DNA from: Muricoccus harenae
Lineage (GTDB): Bacteria; Pseudomonadota; Alphaproteobacteria; Acetobacterales; Acetobacteraceae
Reading direction: 5' to 3'
DNA length: 64,000 nucleotides
NCBI RefSeq assembly: GCF_009848505.1
Contig: NZ_WWDL01000015.1
Coordinates: forward strand, 46,179-110,178
Below, piece by piece: positions 27,206 to 35,885 of the stretch. The position numbers were made by a program, and so were the translations under genes. The notes below the pieces were generated by a model. The model saw only the letters and a program-made list of their open reading frames with translations, ran no database searches and was not told the DNA's origin. Every line of letters starts with the position of its first letter. Position 1 is the stretch's first letter.

Positions 27206-27433
27206 TCAAGCGCTGGCCGCGATGGCCGCGTCGCGGCCGGCTGGCTCGATCCCCTGCCGTGCCCGTACCATCGCCTGGCGCAGCACCCCAAGGTCGCCGA
27301 TGTGGTTGCAGAGTAGCAGGATCAGCCGCGCATCCACCACGCGGCTTTGCTCGGGCGTGAGGTCCTGGTGGATCGACAGCAGGGCCTCGTAGAAATCATC
27401 GGGTGCCGCGATATTGGGTTCGGTGTTCAACAT
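27206..27433 (-). CDS. DUF2783 domain protein
   Basis: A 75-residue protein whose ATG overlaps the stop of the FAD hydroxylase gene (ATGA). The core is the DUF2783 pattern: DDFYEALLSIHQDLTPEQSRVVDARLILLLCNHIGDLGVLRQAM, mostly helical. The family has no known function. The tight coupling to the hydroxylase suggests it assists or stabilises that enzyme, or acts with the MBL protein that begins 20 bases further on. A longer open frame upstream of this ATG is the antisense-like continuation through the hydroxylase coding region and is not part of the gene. Confidence 0.78.
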   Translation of the reverse strand: MLNTEPNIAAPDDFYEALLSIHQDLTPEQSRVVDARLILLLCNHIGDLGVLRQAMVRARQGIEPAGRDAAIAASA

Positions 27434-29037
27434 CACGCCCGCCCCGTCGCGCGGCCAAGCGCCCTGCTCACCGCATCGGGATCGAAGCGGCGCCACCGGG
27501 CGCAGACATGCTGGTCCGGCCGGATGAGATAGGTGGTGCCCGGCCGTGCATCGTATCGGCGGGCCGCCATCCCCTCCGCATCCTCCCCAGGCGCCACCGT
27601 CACCAGGCGCACCGGTGGCACGGTCTCGGGCATGGCGGGGGCGGCCTTCCTGAAATGCAGCAGGCTGAACTCGCCGCCAAGGCGGCGCAGAAGCCAGTCC
27701 GGCCTGCCATCGACAACCAGCGGCGCATCCGGTGCCGGCGCGCCCGGCACCAGCGGGCCGGCGAAGGTCTCGGCATCCGGCGTGTTCAGTGGTGAGTCGT
27801 GGTAGGTGCAGGGCAGCGACAGCCGCCCGCTGTTCACCAGCCGCCGGGCGAAGGCGCAATCCCGTGCCAGGTCCAGCGTCGCGTCGCGGAAGGCGCGGCT
27901 CGCGGCGTTCTTCGGCGTGATGAAATCCGTCGAGCGCGTCGAGTTCAGGATGTTCTCATCCGCCGCTGCCACACGCTCCGCATCATAGCTGTCGAGCAGG
28001 GTATCCGGCGCTTCGCCGCGCAGCACGAGCGCGAGCTTCCAGGCGATGTTCTCCGCATCCTGCACACCGCTATTCGCGCCGCGCGCACCAAAGGGCGAGA
28101 CGCCATGCGCCGCATCCCCCGCGAAGATCACCCGCCCGTGCCGGAACCGCTCCATCCTCAGGCAGGAAAAGGTGTAGACACTTACCCATTCCAGCTCGAA
28201 TTCGGCATCCGCCCCCAACAGCGCCCGCAGGCGGGGAATCACCCGCTCCGGGGTCCGCTCGGCCACGGGATCCGCATCCCAGCCCAGCTGGAAATCAATG
28301 CGCCACACCCCGTCCGGCTGCCTATGCAGCAGCACGGACTCGTTGGGATGGAAGGGCGGGTCGAACCAGAACCAGCGCTCCGCCGGGAAATCCGCCTTCA
28401 TCCGCACATCGGCGATCAGGAAGCGGTCGCGGAAGCTGCGGCCCCTGCTCTCGAGCCCCAGCGCCTTGCGGATCGGGGAGCGCGCCCCATCCGCCGCCAC
28501 CACGTAATCAGCCTGGATGTGGTACTCGCCCTCCGGCGTCTCCACCGTCAGTTCAACCCCATCTTCCGAGGGCGACACGCCGGAAACCTTGTTGCCCCAG
28601 CGGATCTCGATCCCTGGCAGGGCCCGCGCCCGGTCCAGCAGGAAGCCCTCGACATAGTATTGCTGCAGGTTGACGAAGGCCGGCCGGCGATGTCCTCCCT
28701 CCGGTAGCAGATCGAAGCTGTAGACCGGCTCGTTACGGTGGAAGATACGGCCAAGATTCCAGGTGACGCCCTTCTCGACCATCGGATCACCGCAGCCCAG
28801 CCGGTCGAAGATCTCCAGCGTGCGCTTGGCGAAGCAGATGGCGCGGGAGCCGCTCGAAAGGCAGTGGTCGTCATCCAGCAGCAGCACGCGCTGGCCGGAC
28901 TGGGCCAAGTCGATCGCCGTCGCCAGCCCCACCGGCCCGGCGCCCACCACCACGACCGGATGATGCGCCCGCTGCGACGCCGACTGGTCCGGCGAGCGGC
29001 GATACTCGAAGCGGAGGGATTGGTAATCGACGTGCAA
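27433..29037 (-). CDS. FAD-dependent aromatic-ring monooxygenase (MhpA/PheA-TfdB type)
   Basis: A 534-residue flavoprotein hydroxylase. It probably starts at TTG 29037, with GGAGGG eight bases upstream. FAD-binding fingerprints are in order: VVVGAGPVGLATAIDLAQSG (about residue 29), the DG motif YVVAADGARSPIRKALG (about 180) and the GD motif RVIFAGDAAHGVSPFGARGANSGVQDAENIAWKL (about 300). A thioredoxin-like C-terminal region follows. As first gene of the homogentisate operon it may make homogentisate or feed it, for example by hydroxylating a phenylacetate or benzoate derivative; the substrate is inferred only from context. It is divergent from a MarR regulator. Confidence 0.85.
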   Translation of the reverse strand: MHVDYQSLRFEYRRSPDQSASQRAHHPVVVVGAGPVGLATAIDLAQSGQRVLLLDDDHCLSSGSRAICFAKRTLEIFDRLGCGDPMVEKGVTWNLGRIFHRNEPVYSFDLLPEGGHRRPAFVNLQQYYVEGFLLDRARALPGIEIRWGNKVSGVSPSEDGVELTVETPEGEYHIQADYVVAADGARSPIRKALGLESRGRSFRDRFLIADVRMKADFPAERWFWFDPPFHPNESVLLHRQPDGVWRIDFQLGWDADPVAERTPERVIPRLRALLGADAEFELEWVSVYTFSCLRMERFRHGRVIFAGDAAHGVSPFGARGANSGVQDAENIAWKLALVLRGEAPDTLLDSYDAERVAAADENILNSTRSTDFITPKNAASRAFRDATLDLARDCAFARRLVNSGRLSLPCTYHDSPLNTPDAETFAGPLVPGAPAPDAPLVVDGRPDWLLRRLGGEFSLLHFRKAAPAMPETVPPVRLVTVAPGEDAEGMAARRYDARPGTTYLIRPDQHVCARWRRFDPDAVSRALGRATGRA

Positions 29038-29081
29038 GACCGAACCCTCCCGCTCCGCCGCTTGTCCGCCGCCGTCTGGCG

Positions 29082-29089
29082 ATCGTCTC
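29082..29089. promoter_or_regulatory. Half-site matching the nearby MarR palindrome
   Basis: ATCGTCTC here repeats the outer eight bases of the palindrome half-site found 34 bases further on, within the 64-base divergent gap between the hydroxylase and MarR genes. It could be a second, weaker regulator contact that would block the leftward promoter. Confidence 0.35.
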
Positions 29090-29101
29090 GACTGGAATGT
29101 T

Positions 29102-29626
29102 ATGATTCAAGAAATATCATCTCATATGAGACGATGCAAGAGGTGCCCCATCCCCACGCCAAAGCCTGCTCCCCTCCGCCTCTCGGAATTCCTTCCCTAT
29201 CGGATCTCAGTTGCGGCCGAGAGCGTCAGCCGCGCGTTCGCCGCACGCTACGAGGCCGAGTTCGGCCTCGCGATCCCCGAATGGCGCGTCATGGCCGTCC
29301 TGGGCGAAGGCGAGCCGCTTTCCACCCAGGCGGTGATCGCGCGGACGGCGATGGACCGGGTGAAGGTCAGCCGCGCTGTAATCCGGCTGGCGGACAAGCG
29401 CCTCATCGCCCGCACGCCGCATCCGGAGGACCAGCGCGCACAGCTTCTGCGTCTCGCGCCGCGCGGGCAGGTGCTCTACCGCCGTATCATCCCCCGCGCC
29501 CATGCGCTGCAAGCCGAGCTGGCGGATGCGCTGACGGAGGCGGATATCGCTGCGTTGGGCGACATCCTGGAGAAGCTCCACCGCCGCGCTTCTCGCCTGC
29601 TAGGCGAGGAGGACGGGCCTTCGTGA
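29102..29626 (+). CDS. MarR family transcriptional regulator
   Basis: A 174-residue MarR regulator. The conserved part begins at PLRLSEFLPYRISVAAESVSRAFAARYEAEFGL and includes the winged helix-turn-helix (IPEWRVMAVLGEGEPLSTQAVIARTAMDRVKVSRAVIRLADKRLIAR, then HPEDQRAQLLRL for the wing). Two ATGs are possible, 29102 (weak GGAA upstream) and 29126; no other in-frame start precedes the domain. It is divergent from the hydroxylase gene, with a palindrome at its 5' end, so it most likely represses the homogentisate operon and itself until an aromatic ligand binds. Confidence 0.88.
   Translation: MIQEISSHMRRCKRCPIPTPKPAPLRLSEFLPYRISVAAESVSRAFAARYEAEFGLAIPEWRVMAVLGEGEPLSTQAVIARTAMDRVKVSRAVIRLADKRLIARTPHPEDQRAQLLRLAPRGQVLYRRIIPRAHALQAELADALTEADIAALGDILEKLHRRASRLLGEEDGPS
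29116..29135. promoter_or_regulatory. 20-bp near-perfect palindrome, candidate MarR operator
   Basis: The half-sites ATCATCTCAT and ATGAGACGAT are inverted repeats matching at 9 of 10 positions and meeting without a spacer, the size and symmetry expected of a MarR dimer site. It overlaps the second possible ATG of the MarR gene and lies in its first codons if the 29102 start is used. It stands about 80 bases upstream of the hydroxylase start. Binding could block both directions. The binding protein is inferred from position. Confidence 0.6.
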
Positions 29627-29632
29627 AGGGGC

Positions 29633-30349
29633 TTAGCGCCCCTTCTCCTTCCTCCAGGCTGCGAAGGCCTCCAGATTCGCCGGATCGGTTGCGGGATACA
29701 GACCAATGATGGGCTGGCCGCCCCGCACCCGCTCCGTCACGAAGTCCTCATAGGCGGTCATCTCCACCGCCTCCGCCGCGATCTCGTCCGCGATTCCCGC
29801 CGGGATCACGATCACGCCATCGCCATCGCCCACCATGACATCGCCCGGGAAGACCGGCGCATCGCCGCAGCCGATCGGCACGTTAAGGTCGATCGCATGG
29901 TTCAGCGTCAGGTTTGTCGGCGCGGAAGGGCGGTTGTGATAGGTCGGAATGTCGAGCGCCGCGATCTCCAGCGCGTCACGGAACCCGCCATCCGTCACCA
30001 CGCCCGCGACGCCCCGCACCATCAGCCGCGTCACCAGGATGGACCCGGCCGAGGCCGCGCGCGCATCCTTGCGGCTGTCCATCACCAGCACCGCGCCCGG
30101 CGGGCAGCTTTCCACGCCCTTGCGCTGCGGGTGGTTGGGGTCCTTGAAGACCTCGATGCCGTTGAGGTCCTCCCGGGCCGGGATGTAGCGCAGCGTATAG
30201 GCCTCGCCGACCATACTCTCGGCACGCGGGCGCAGCGGCTTCACGTCCTGGATAAACTGGTTGCGGAGCCCGCGCTTGAACAGCGCGGTGGCGAGCGTCG
30301 CGGTGCTGACGGCCTTCAGCTTCTCACGCGTCTCGTTGGACAGGGCCAT
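29633..30349 (-). CDS. RraA family protein (HMG/oxaloacetate-type aldolase)
   Basis: A 238-residue protein of the RraA/4-hydroxy-4-methyl-2-oxoglutarate aldolase family. TGAGGAAG precedes the ATG at 30349 and contains the upstream gene's stop codon. Typical stretches are TATLATALFKRGLRNQF, the active-site GVESCPPGAVLVMDSRKDARAASAG, VRGVAGVVTDGGFRD with the Arg and Asp that hold substrate and metal, and FPGDVMVGDGDGVIVIPAGIADEI. Members cleave 4-hydroxy-2-keto acids to pyruvate or decarboxylate oxaloacetate. Its coupling to an IlvD/Edd-type dehydratase suggests the pair degrades a sugar acid. Confidence 0.85.
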   Translation of the reverse strand: MALSNETREKLKAVSTATLATALFKRGLRNQFIQDVKPLRPRAESMVGEAYTLRYIPAREDLNGIEVFKDPNHPQRKGVESCPPGAVLVMDSRKDARAASAGSILVTRLMVRGVAGVVTDGGFRDALEIAALDIPTYHNRPSAPTNLTLNHAIDLNVPIGCGDAPVFPGDVMVGDGDGVIVIPAGIADEIAAEAVEMTAYEDFVTERVRGGQPIIGLYPATDPANLEAFAAWRKEKGR

Positions 30350-30360
30350 CGGTCGCTTCC

Positions 30361-32151
30361 TCAGTAGATCACGGGTTCGGGCACGGGCGCGCCGTATTCG
30401 GTGCGCAGGAAGTCGAAGTCGCAACCCTCGTTCGCCTGCTGGATATGCTTGGTGAACATCAGGCCATAGCCCCGCTCGAAACGCGGTTCCGGTGCCTTCC
30501 ACTCCGCGCGCCGCCGCGCCAGCTCCTCATCGGAAACCTCCATGTTGATGCTGCGCGCATCCACGTCCACCGTCACGATATCCCCGTTCCGCAGCAGTGC
30601 CAGGGGTCCACCCACATAGGACTCTGGCGCCACATGCAGCACGCAGGCGCCGTAGGAGGTGCCGGACATGCGGGCATCCGACATGCGCATCATGTCGCGA
30701 TGCCCTTCCTTCAGCAGCTTCTTCGGCATGGGCAGCATGCCCCATTCCGGCATGCCTGGCCCGCCCTGCGGCCCCGCGTTGCGCAGCACCATCACCGTGT
30801 CCGGCGTGAAGAGATAGCTTTCGTCATCCACTGCCTTCTTCATGGACGGATAGTCGTCGAACACCACCGCCGGGCCGGAATGCTTCAGGAAGCGCTGGTC
30901 CATCGCCGCCGGCTTGATGACGCAGCCGTCGGGCGCCAGGTTCCCCTTCAGCACCGCCAGCGACCCTTCGCCATAAATCGGGTTGCTGGTGCTGCGGATC
31001 ACGTCGTCGTTGAACACCTTTGCGCCCTCGATGTTCTCCCCGAGCGTCTTTCCCGTGACCGTCACGCAGGACAGGTCGAGATGCTCGCGGATCTGCCCCA
31101 TCAACGCGCGGATGCCGCCGGCGTAGAAGAAATCCTCCATCAGATAGGTATTGCCGGAGGGCCGCACATTCCCGATCACCGGCACGCGGCGCGAGTAGTG
31201 CTCGAAATCCTCCAGTCCGATATCCTGCCCCGCCCGCCGCGCCATGGCGATCAGGTGGATGATGGCATTCGTCGAGCAACCCATGGCCATGGCCACCGCG
31301 ATGGCGTTGCCGAAGGCCGCCTTCGACTGGATGCGGCTGGGGGTAAGGTCCTCCCATACCATCTCCACGATCCGCCGCCCGCTCTCGGAAGCCAGCCGGA
31401 TATGCCCCGCATCCGCCGCGGGAATGGAGGACCCGCCCGGCAGGACCATCCCCACCGCCTCCGCAATGGCCGTCATTGTGCTCGCCGTGCCCATGGTCAT
31501 GCACGTGCCGTAGGAGCGCGCGATCCCGCCCTCCACCCCCAGCCAGTCCTGGTCGGTGATCTTCCCGGCGCGCAGCTCGTCCCAATATTTCCAGCTGTCG
31601 GAGCCCGAGCCCAGCACCTTGCCCTGCCAGTTCCCGCGCAGCATCGGCCCCGCCGGCAGGAAGATGCAGGGGATGTTCATGCTGGTGGCGCCCAGCAGCA
31701 GGCCCGGCGTCGTCTTGTCACAGCCGCCCATCAACACCGCGCCGTCCACGGGGTGGGAGCGCAGCAGCTCCTCCGTCTCCATGGCCAGCATGTTGCGGTA
31801 CATCATGGTGGTCGGCTTGACGAAGCTTTCCGAGACTGAAATCGCCGGCAGCTCCACCGGGAAGCCGCCAGCCATCAGCACGCCGCGCTTCACGTCGTCC
31901 ACGCGCTGCTTGAAGTGCACGTGGCAGGGGTTGAGGTCGGACCAGGTGTTGATGATCGCGATGACCGGCTTGCCCGTCCATTCCTCCGGGCTGTAGCCCA
32001 TCTGCATGGCGCGGGACCGGTGACCGAAGCTGCGCAGGTCGGCCGGCCCGAACCAGCGGGCGGAGCGGAGCTGGGCCGGCGTCTTCCGGGCAGGCCCGGC
32101 CTGGCCGGGATCGGCTTCCAGGGATTCGGGGGGCAGATCCGGTCCGGCCAT
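30361..32151 (-). CDS. IlvD/Edd family dehydratase (sugar-acid type)
   Basis: A 596-residue Fe-S dehydratase. The N-terminal domain has SRAMQMGYSPEEWTGKPVIAIINTWSDLNPCHVHFKQRV, VDGAVLMGGCDKTTPG and SYGTCMTMGTASTMTAIAEA, with the Cys residues expected to hold the [2Fe-2S] cluster. Later are AMAMGCSTNAIIHLIAMARRAG and the C-terminal swivelling domain ending in MSDARMSGTSYGACVLHVAPES. The length and the Arg-rich leader are nearer arabinonate/xylonate dehydratases than IlvD of branched-chain synthesis. It is the first gene of a leftward pair with the RraA-like aldolase. Confidence 0.88.
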   Translation of the reverse strand: MAGPDLPPESLEADPGQAGPARKTPAQLRSARWFGPADLRSFGHRSRAMQMGYSPEEWTGKPVIAIINTWSDLNPCHVHFKQRVDDVKRGVLMAGGFPVELPAISVSESFVKPTTMMYRNMLAMETEELLRSHPVDGAVLMGGCDKTTPGLLLGATSMNIPCIFLPAGPMLRGNWQGKVLGSGSDSWKYWDELRAGKITDQDWLGVEGGIARSYGTCMTMGTASTMTAIAEAVGMVLPGGSSIPAADAGHIRLASESGRRIVEMVWEDLTPSRIQSKAAFGNAIAVAMAMGCSTNAIIHLIAMARRAGQDIGLEDFEHYSRRVPVIGNVRPSGNTYLMEDFFYAGGIRALMGQIREHLDLSCVTVTGKTLGENIEGAKVFNDDVIRSTSNPIYGEGSLAVLKGNLAPDGCVIKPAAMDQRFLKHSGPAVVFDDYPSMKKAVDDESYLFTPDTVMVLRNAGPQGGPGMPEWGMLPMPKKLLKEGHRDMMRMSDARMSGTSYGACVLHVAPESYVGGPLALLRNGDIVTVDVDARSINMEVSDEELARRRAEWKAPEPRFERGYGLMFTKHIQQANEGCDFDFLRTEYGAPVPEPVIY

Positions 32152-32346
32152 GCGTCATTTCCTCCAGGGCGTTGCCGCCTAGGGAAACACCCCGTCCCGT
32201 CCCGCGCAACGTCCCGCCCCCCGCCGGGAGCTCCGCCCCGGCCCGAAGGCCCGGCGGCGGGACGAAATCCCTTCCTCCAGCGTTATTGGGGATGCCCGGC
32301 TGGGACGTTTCTTGCGCCCCCGGATTCGCACAGGGGACCAGTCCGG

Positions 32347-33633
32347 ATGGAACGCCTCTTCCGATTCACCGAACACGGCACCACCCCGCGTAGGGAAATG
32401 GTGGCGGGGCTCACGACCTTCCTGACGATGGCCTATATCATCGTCATCAACCCGCAGATCATGGCCGCGGCCGGCCTGGATGCGGGTGCGGCCTTCGTCG
32501 CCACCTGCCTCGCCGCCGCCATTGGCTGCGCGCTCATGGGTCTCCTCGCCAACTATCCCATCGCCCTCGCCCCGGGCATGGGGCTGAACGCCTACTTTGC
32601 CTTTGCGGTGGTGGGCGGCATGGGGGTCTCCTGGCAGGTCGGGCTCGGCGCGGTGTTCCTGTCTGGAGTTATCTTCTTGCTCGTCTCCCTGGCAGGCTTC
32701 CGGCAATGGCTTATCAACGGCATCCCGCTGTCGCTGAAGCTTGGCATGGCCGCGGGAATTGGGTTCTTCCTGGGGCTGATCGGGCTGAAGAATCTCGGTC
32801 TGGTGGTGGCCCACCCGGCCACCTACGTGGCCATGGGCAAGATCTCCGACACCCCGGTACTGCTCGGCTGCGCGGGCTTCGTGCTGATCGCCGGGCTTGG
32901 GGCGCGGCGGGTGCCGGGCGGCATCGTGCTCGGCATCCTGCTCACCGCCCTCGCCGGCGTCCCCTTCGGACTCACCCACTTCAACGGCTTCATCTCCACG
33001 CCGCCCTCCCTTGCCCCCACCTTCCTGCAGATGGACCTGGCGGGCGCCATCTCACTCGGCCTCGCCGGCATCGTCTTCACCTTCTTCATGGTGGACCTGC
33101 TGGATAATGCCGGCACGCTGATCGCCACCACCCACCGCGCCGGGCTGATGCGTCCGGACGGCTCCGTGCCGCGCCTCGGGCGGGCGCTGATGGCCGATAG
33201 CGGCGGCGCGATGATCGGCGCCATTCTCGGCACCTCCAACACCGTCAGCTATGTCGAAAGCGTCGCGGGTATCCAGGCCGGCGGCCGCACCGGGCTCACT
33301 TCGCTGACGGTCGGCGTGCTCTTTCTGTTGGCCCTGTTCCTCGCCCCGCTGGCCGCCGCCATCCCCGCCTTCGCCACTGCCCCGGCGCTGATCTACGTCG
33401 CCTGCCTGATGGCCCATTCGCTGAAAGCCCTGCCCTGGGAGGATTCCACCGAATACTTGCCGGCTATCCTGGGTGCGATGGCCATGCCTTTCACCTTCTC
33501 CATCGCCACCGGGATTGGCCTCGGCTTCATCGCCTATGTGGCGATCAAGACAGTGGCAGGGCGCGCACGCGATGTGCACGGCGCGGTGTGGCTGCTCGCG
33601 GCGCTTTCCGCAGTGAAGTTCTCCTTGGACTGA
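32347..33633 (+). CDS. NCS2 family purine permease (AzgA/PbuG-like)
   Basis: A 428-residue integral membrane transporter with about 12-14 helices. The ATG at 32347 gives the family start MERLFRFTEHGTTPRREMVAGLTTFLTMAYII. The substrate-region motifs are GMGLNAYFAF and FFMVDLLDNAGTLIATTHRAGLM, then ALMADSGGAMIGAILGTSNTVSYVES, typical of adenine/guanine/hypoxanthine carriers. The frame extends further upstream without membrane features. It begins a rightward unit with a TctC protein, rutC and rutD, which suggests uptake of nucleobases or their breakdown products. The 195-base gap to the divergent dehydratase gene should contain both promoters. Confidence 0.87.
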   Translation: MERLFRFTEHGTTPRREMVAGLTTFLTMAYIIVINPQIMAAAGLDAGAAFVATCLAAAIGCALMGLLANYPIALAPGMGLNAYFAFAVVGGMGVSWQVGLGAVFLSGVIFLLVSLAGFRQWLINGIPLSLKLGMAAGIGFFLGLIGLKNLGLVVAHPATYVAMGKISDTPVLLGCAGFVLIAGLGARRVPGGIVLGILLTALAGVPFGLTHFNGFISTPPSLAPTFLQMDLAGAISLGLAGIVFTFFMVDLLDNAGTLIATTHRAGLMRPDGSVPRLGRALMADSGGAMIGAILGTSNTVSYVESVAGIQAGGRTGLTSLTVGVLFLLALFLAPLAAAIPAFATAPALIYVACLMAHSLKALPWEDSTEYLPAILGAMAMPFTFSIATGIGLGFIAYVAIKTVAGRARDVHGAVWLLAALSAVKFSLD

Positions 33634-33731
33634 GCCGGCGCGGCGGTCGGATGGCACGCGGATTGCTGCGCGTCGCCGGGTGGATGGCCCTTGCGTCATC
33701 CGCCCGCCAGCCTTGGGTAAGGACCACCTGC

Positions 33732-34691
33732 TTGCCGCTGCTCTCCCGGCGCTCGCTCCTCGCCGCGCCCGCGTTGCTCGCCCCGATCTCCGCGCGGGCC
33801 CAGGCCTTTCCTGAACGACCCATGCGCATGATTGTCCCGTTCCCGCCCGGGGGTGCCGCGGACTTCCTCGGCCGTGTCGCCGCGGAACCGATGGGGCGCA
33901 GCCTCGGCCAGCCGATCGCCATCGAGAACCGCACGGGCGCCGGTGGCAACATCGGCACCGCCGTCGCCGCCCAGGGGGAGAAGGACGGGCACGCCATCCT
34001 CCTCAACGGCCTGCCGCTCGCGGTGAACCGCTTCCTCTTTCCCAGCCTGCCCTACGACCCGGACCAGGACTTCACTCCGGTCGCCATGCTCGCGGTGGTG
34101 CCGAACATCATGGTCGTGTCGAACGACCTTCCGGTGAAGACGGTGCAGGAGTTCATTGCCCTAGCCCGCAGCAAGGGGGCGAACTACGCCTCCATCGGCA
34201 ACGGCACCTCGCTGCACCTGGCCGGCGCGCAATTCACCCTCGCCACCGGCCTGAACCTCACCCATGTCCCCTACCGGGAGACGGCGGCCGCGAACAGCGA
34301 CGTTATGGGCGGACGCGTCGAGGTGATGTTCCAGACCATCTCCGCCGCCGCAGGCTTGGTGAAGGGTGGGCGGATGAAGGCCCTGGCCGTGACCAGCGCC
34401 GAGCGCGTCCCCGCCTTCCCCGAGGTGCCCACGCTGAAGGAGTCGGGCGTGGACCTCGTCTCCGTCGGCTGGTTCGGCCTCTTTGTCCCGCGCGCCGTGC
34501 CCGCGGAGCGCGTGGCGAAGCTGGAGGCCAGCGCCATCGCCGCCGTGAACGACCCCGCCGTCCATGCCCGCATCACCGAGACGGGAAGCCTGCCCCGCCC
34601 CTTGCCCGGCACCGAATTCGGCCGCTTCATCGCGGAGGAGGTGACCCGTATGGGCGCCACCATCCGCGCCGCCGGCATCCGCGCCGATTGA
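33732..34691 (+). CDS. Tripartite tricarboxylate transporter (Bug/TctC) substrate-binding protein
   Basis: A 319-residue exported binding protein. I prefer TTG 33732: TAAGGA lies nine bases upstream and the product begins with a clean signal peptide ([25 protein letters not shown]). ATGs at 33651 and 33684 lack a good ribosome site and would bury the signal. The family pattern is clear: [77 protein letters not shown] and [13 protein letters not shown]. No TctAB partner is near. It lies between the purine permease and rutCD, so it may bind a nucleobase-derived acid. Confidence 0.87.
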   Translation: MPLLSRRSLLAAPALLAPISARAQAFPERPMRMIVPFPPGGAADFLGRVAAEPMGRSLGQPIAIENRTGAGGNIGTAVAAQGEKDGHAILLNGLPLAVNRFLFPSLPYDPDQDFTPVAMLAVVPNIMVVSNDLPVKTVQEFIALARSKGANYASIGNGTSLHLAGAQFTLATGLNLTHVPYRETAAANSDVMGGRVEVMFQTISAAAGLVKGGRMKALAVTSAERVPAFPEVPTLKESGVDLVSVGWFGLFVPRAVPAERVAKLEASAIAAVNDPAVHARITETGSLPRPLPGTEFGRFIAEEVTRMGATIRAAGIRAD

Positions 34692-34710
34692 CACACAGGA
34701 CCATCGCACC

Positions 34711-35097
34711 ATGCCCATGAAGGCCGTCATCCCCGCAGGCTCCGGCAAGCCACTTGCCCCCTATTCCCCCGGCGCCATGGCCGATGGCGTGCTCTACGTC
34801 TCCGGCACCCTGCCCTTCGACAAGGACAATAACGTCGTCCACCTGGGCGACGCCGCCGCCCAGACGCGCCATGTGCTGGAACTCATCAAGGACGTGGTGG
34901 AAGCTGCGGGCGGCACCATGGCCGATGTCACGATGAACCACATCTTCGTCACCGACTGGGCGAATTACGGCGCGGTCAACACCGTCTATGCGGAGTATTT
35001 CCCGGGCGACAAGCCGGCGCGCTACTGCATCCAGTGTGGCTTGGTGAAGCCAGGCGCCCTCGTCGAGATCGCGACCGTCGCGCATATTGGCAAGTGA
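34711..35097 (+). CDS. rutC: RidA-family protein RutC
   Basis: A 128-residue RidA/YjgF protein. It is closer to RutC than to general RidA: it starts [32 protein letters not shown], continues [37 protein letters not shown] and ends [33 protein letters not shown], including the ligand-binding Arg and the final Glu. In the Rut pathway RutC deaminates or hydrolyses 3-aminoacrylate species during uracil breakdown. Its stop overlaps the rutD GTG start (GTGA). RutA, RutB and RutF are not in the window. Confidence 0.88.
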   Translation: MPMKAVIPAGSGKPLAPYSPGAMADGVLYVSGTLPFDKDNNVVHLGDAAAQTRHVLELIKDVVEAAGGTMADVTMNHIFVTDWANYGAVNTVYAEYFPGDKPARYCIQCGLVKPGALVEIATVAHIGK

Positions 35098-35864
35098 AGC
35101 ACGAGATCACGGGCAAGCCCGGCACGGAGGCGGTCGTCCTCTCCGCAGGGCTGGGCGGGGCCGCAGCCTTCTGGGCGCCGCAGCGCGCGGCGCTGGAGGA
35201 GCACTTCCAGGTCATCGCCTTCGACCAGCGCGGCACAGGCCGCAACGCCGCCCCCCTGCCCGAGGGCTACACCATCGGCCACATGGCCGATGACGTGGTC
35301 GAGGTGCTGGACGCGGCCCGGATCGAACGCGCGCATTTCCTCGGCCACGCCCTGGGTGGGCTCGTCGGGCTGGAACTGGCGCGCCGCCATCCTTCGCGGC
35401 TTGCCCGCTTCGTCCCGGTGAATGCCTGGGCGAAGGTCGAGCGTCATTCAGAACGCTGCTTCGACATCCGCATCGGCATCCTGAAGTCGCAGGGCCCTGC
35501 GGCCTATGTCGCCGCCCAGCCGCTTTTCCTGCACACCGCCCCGTATATGGCGGCCCATTACGAAAAGCTGGATGCCGAGATCGCCCATGGCACCGCCCAT
35601 TTCCAGGGCGAGGCGAACCTTCTGAAGCGCATCGGCGCCCTCCGCGCCTTTGACGCGCGCGCGGATCTCGCCACCATCACCGCCCCCACTCTCGTCGCCG
35701 CATCCCGCGACGACCTGCTGGTACCCTGGACCGCCTCCCAGGCCCTCGTGGAGGGGCTGCCCAATGCGCGGCTCTGGATCACCGAGACGGGTGGGCACGC
35801 CTTCACGGTGGAACAGCCGGAGCCGTTCAACGCCGTTCTGATCGACTTCCTGCTGGAGAGGTAA
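35094..35864 (+). CDS. rutD: Alpha/beta hydrolase RutD (aminoacrylate hydrolase)
   Basis: A 256-residue alpha/beta hydrolase starting at the GTG that overlaps rutC. The oxyanion region [21 protein letters not shown] and [14 protein letters not shown] is followed by the nucleophile elbow, which here reads [19 protein letters not shown]. The expected Ser of GxSxG is replaced by Ala, as I recall for E. coli RutD. Later residues include an Asp in [11 protein letters not shown] and a His in [15 protein letters not shown]. It would speed hydrolysis of aminoacrylate from uracil breakdown. The rutC overlap makes the assignment firm. Confidence 0.85.
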   Translation: MKHEITGKPGTEAVVLSAGLGGAAAFWAPQRAALEEHFQVIAFDQRGTGRNAAPLPEGYTIGHMADDVVEVLDAARIERAHFLGHALGGLVGLELARRHPSRLARFVPVNAWAKVERHSERCFDIRIGILKSQGPAAYVAAQPLFLHTAPYMAAHYEKLDAEIAHGTAHFQGEANLLKRIGALRAFDARADLATITAPTLVAASRDDLLVPWTASQALVEGLPNARLWITETGGHAFTVEQPEPFNAVLIDFLLER

Positions 35865-35885
35865 TGCGCCGCGCGCCCCTGCCCG

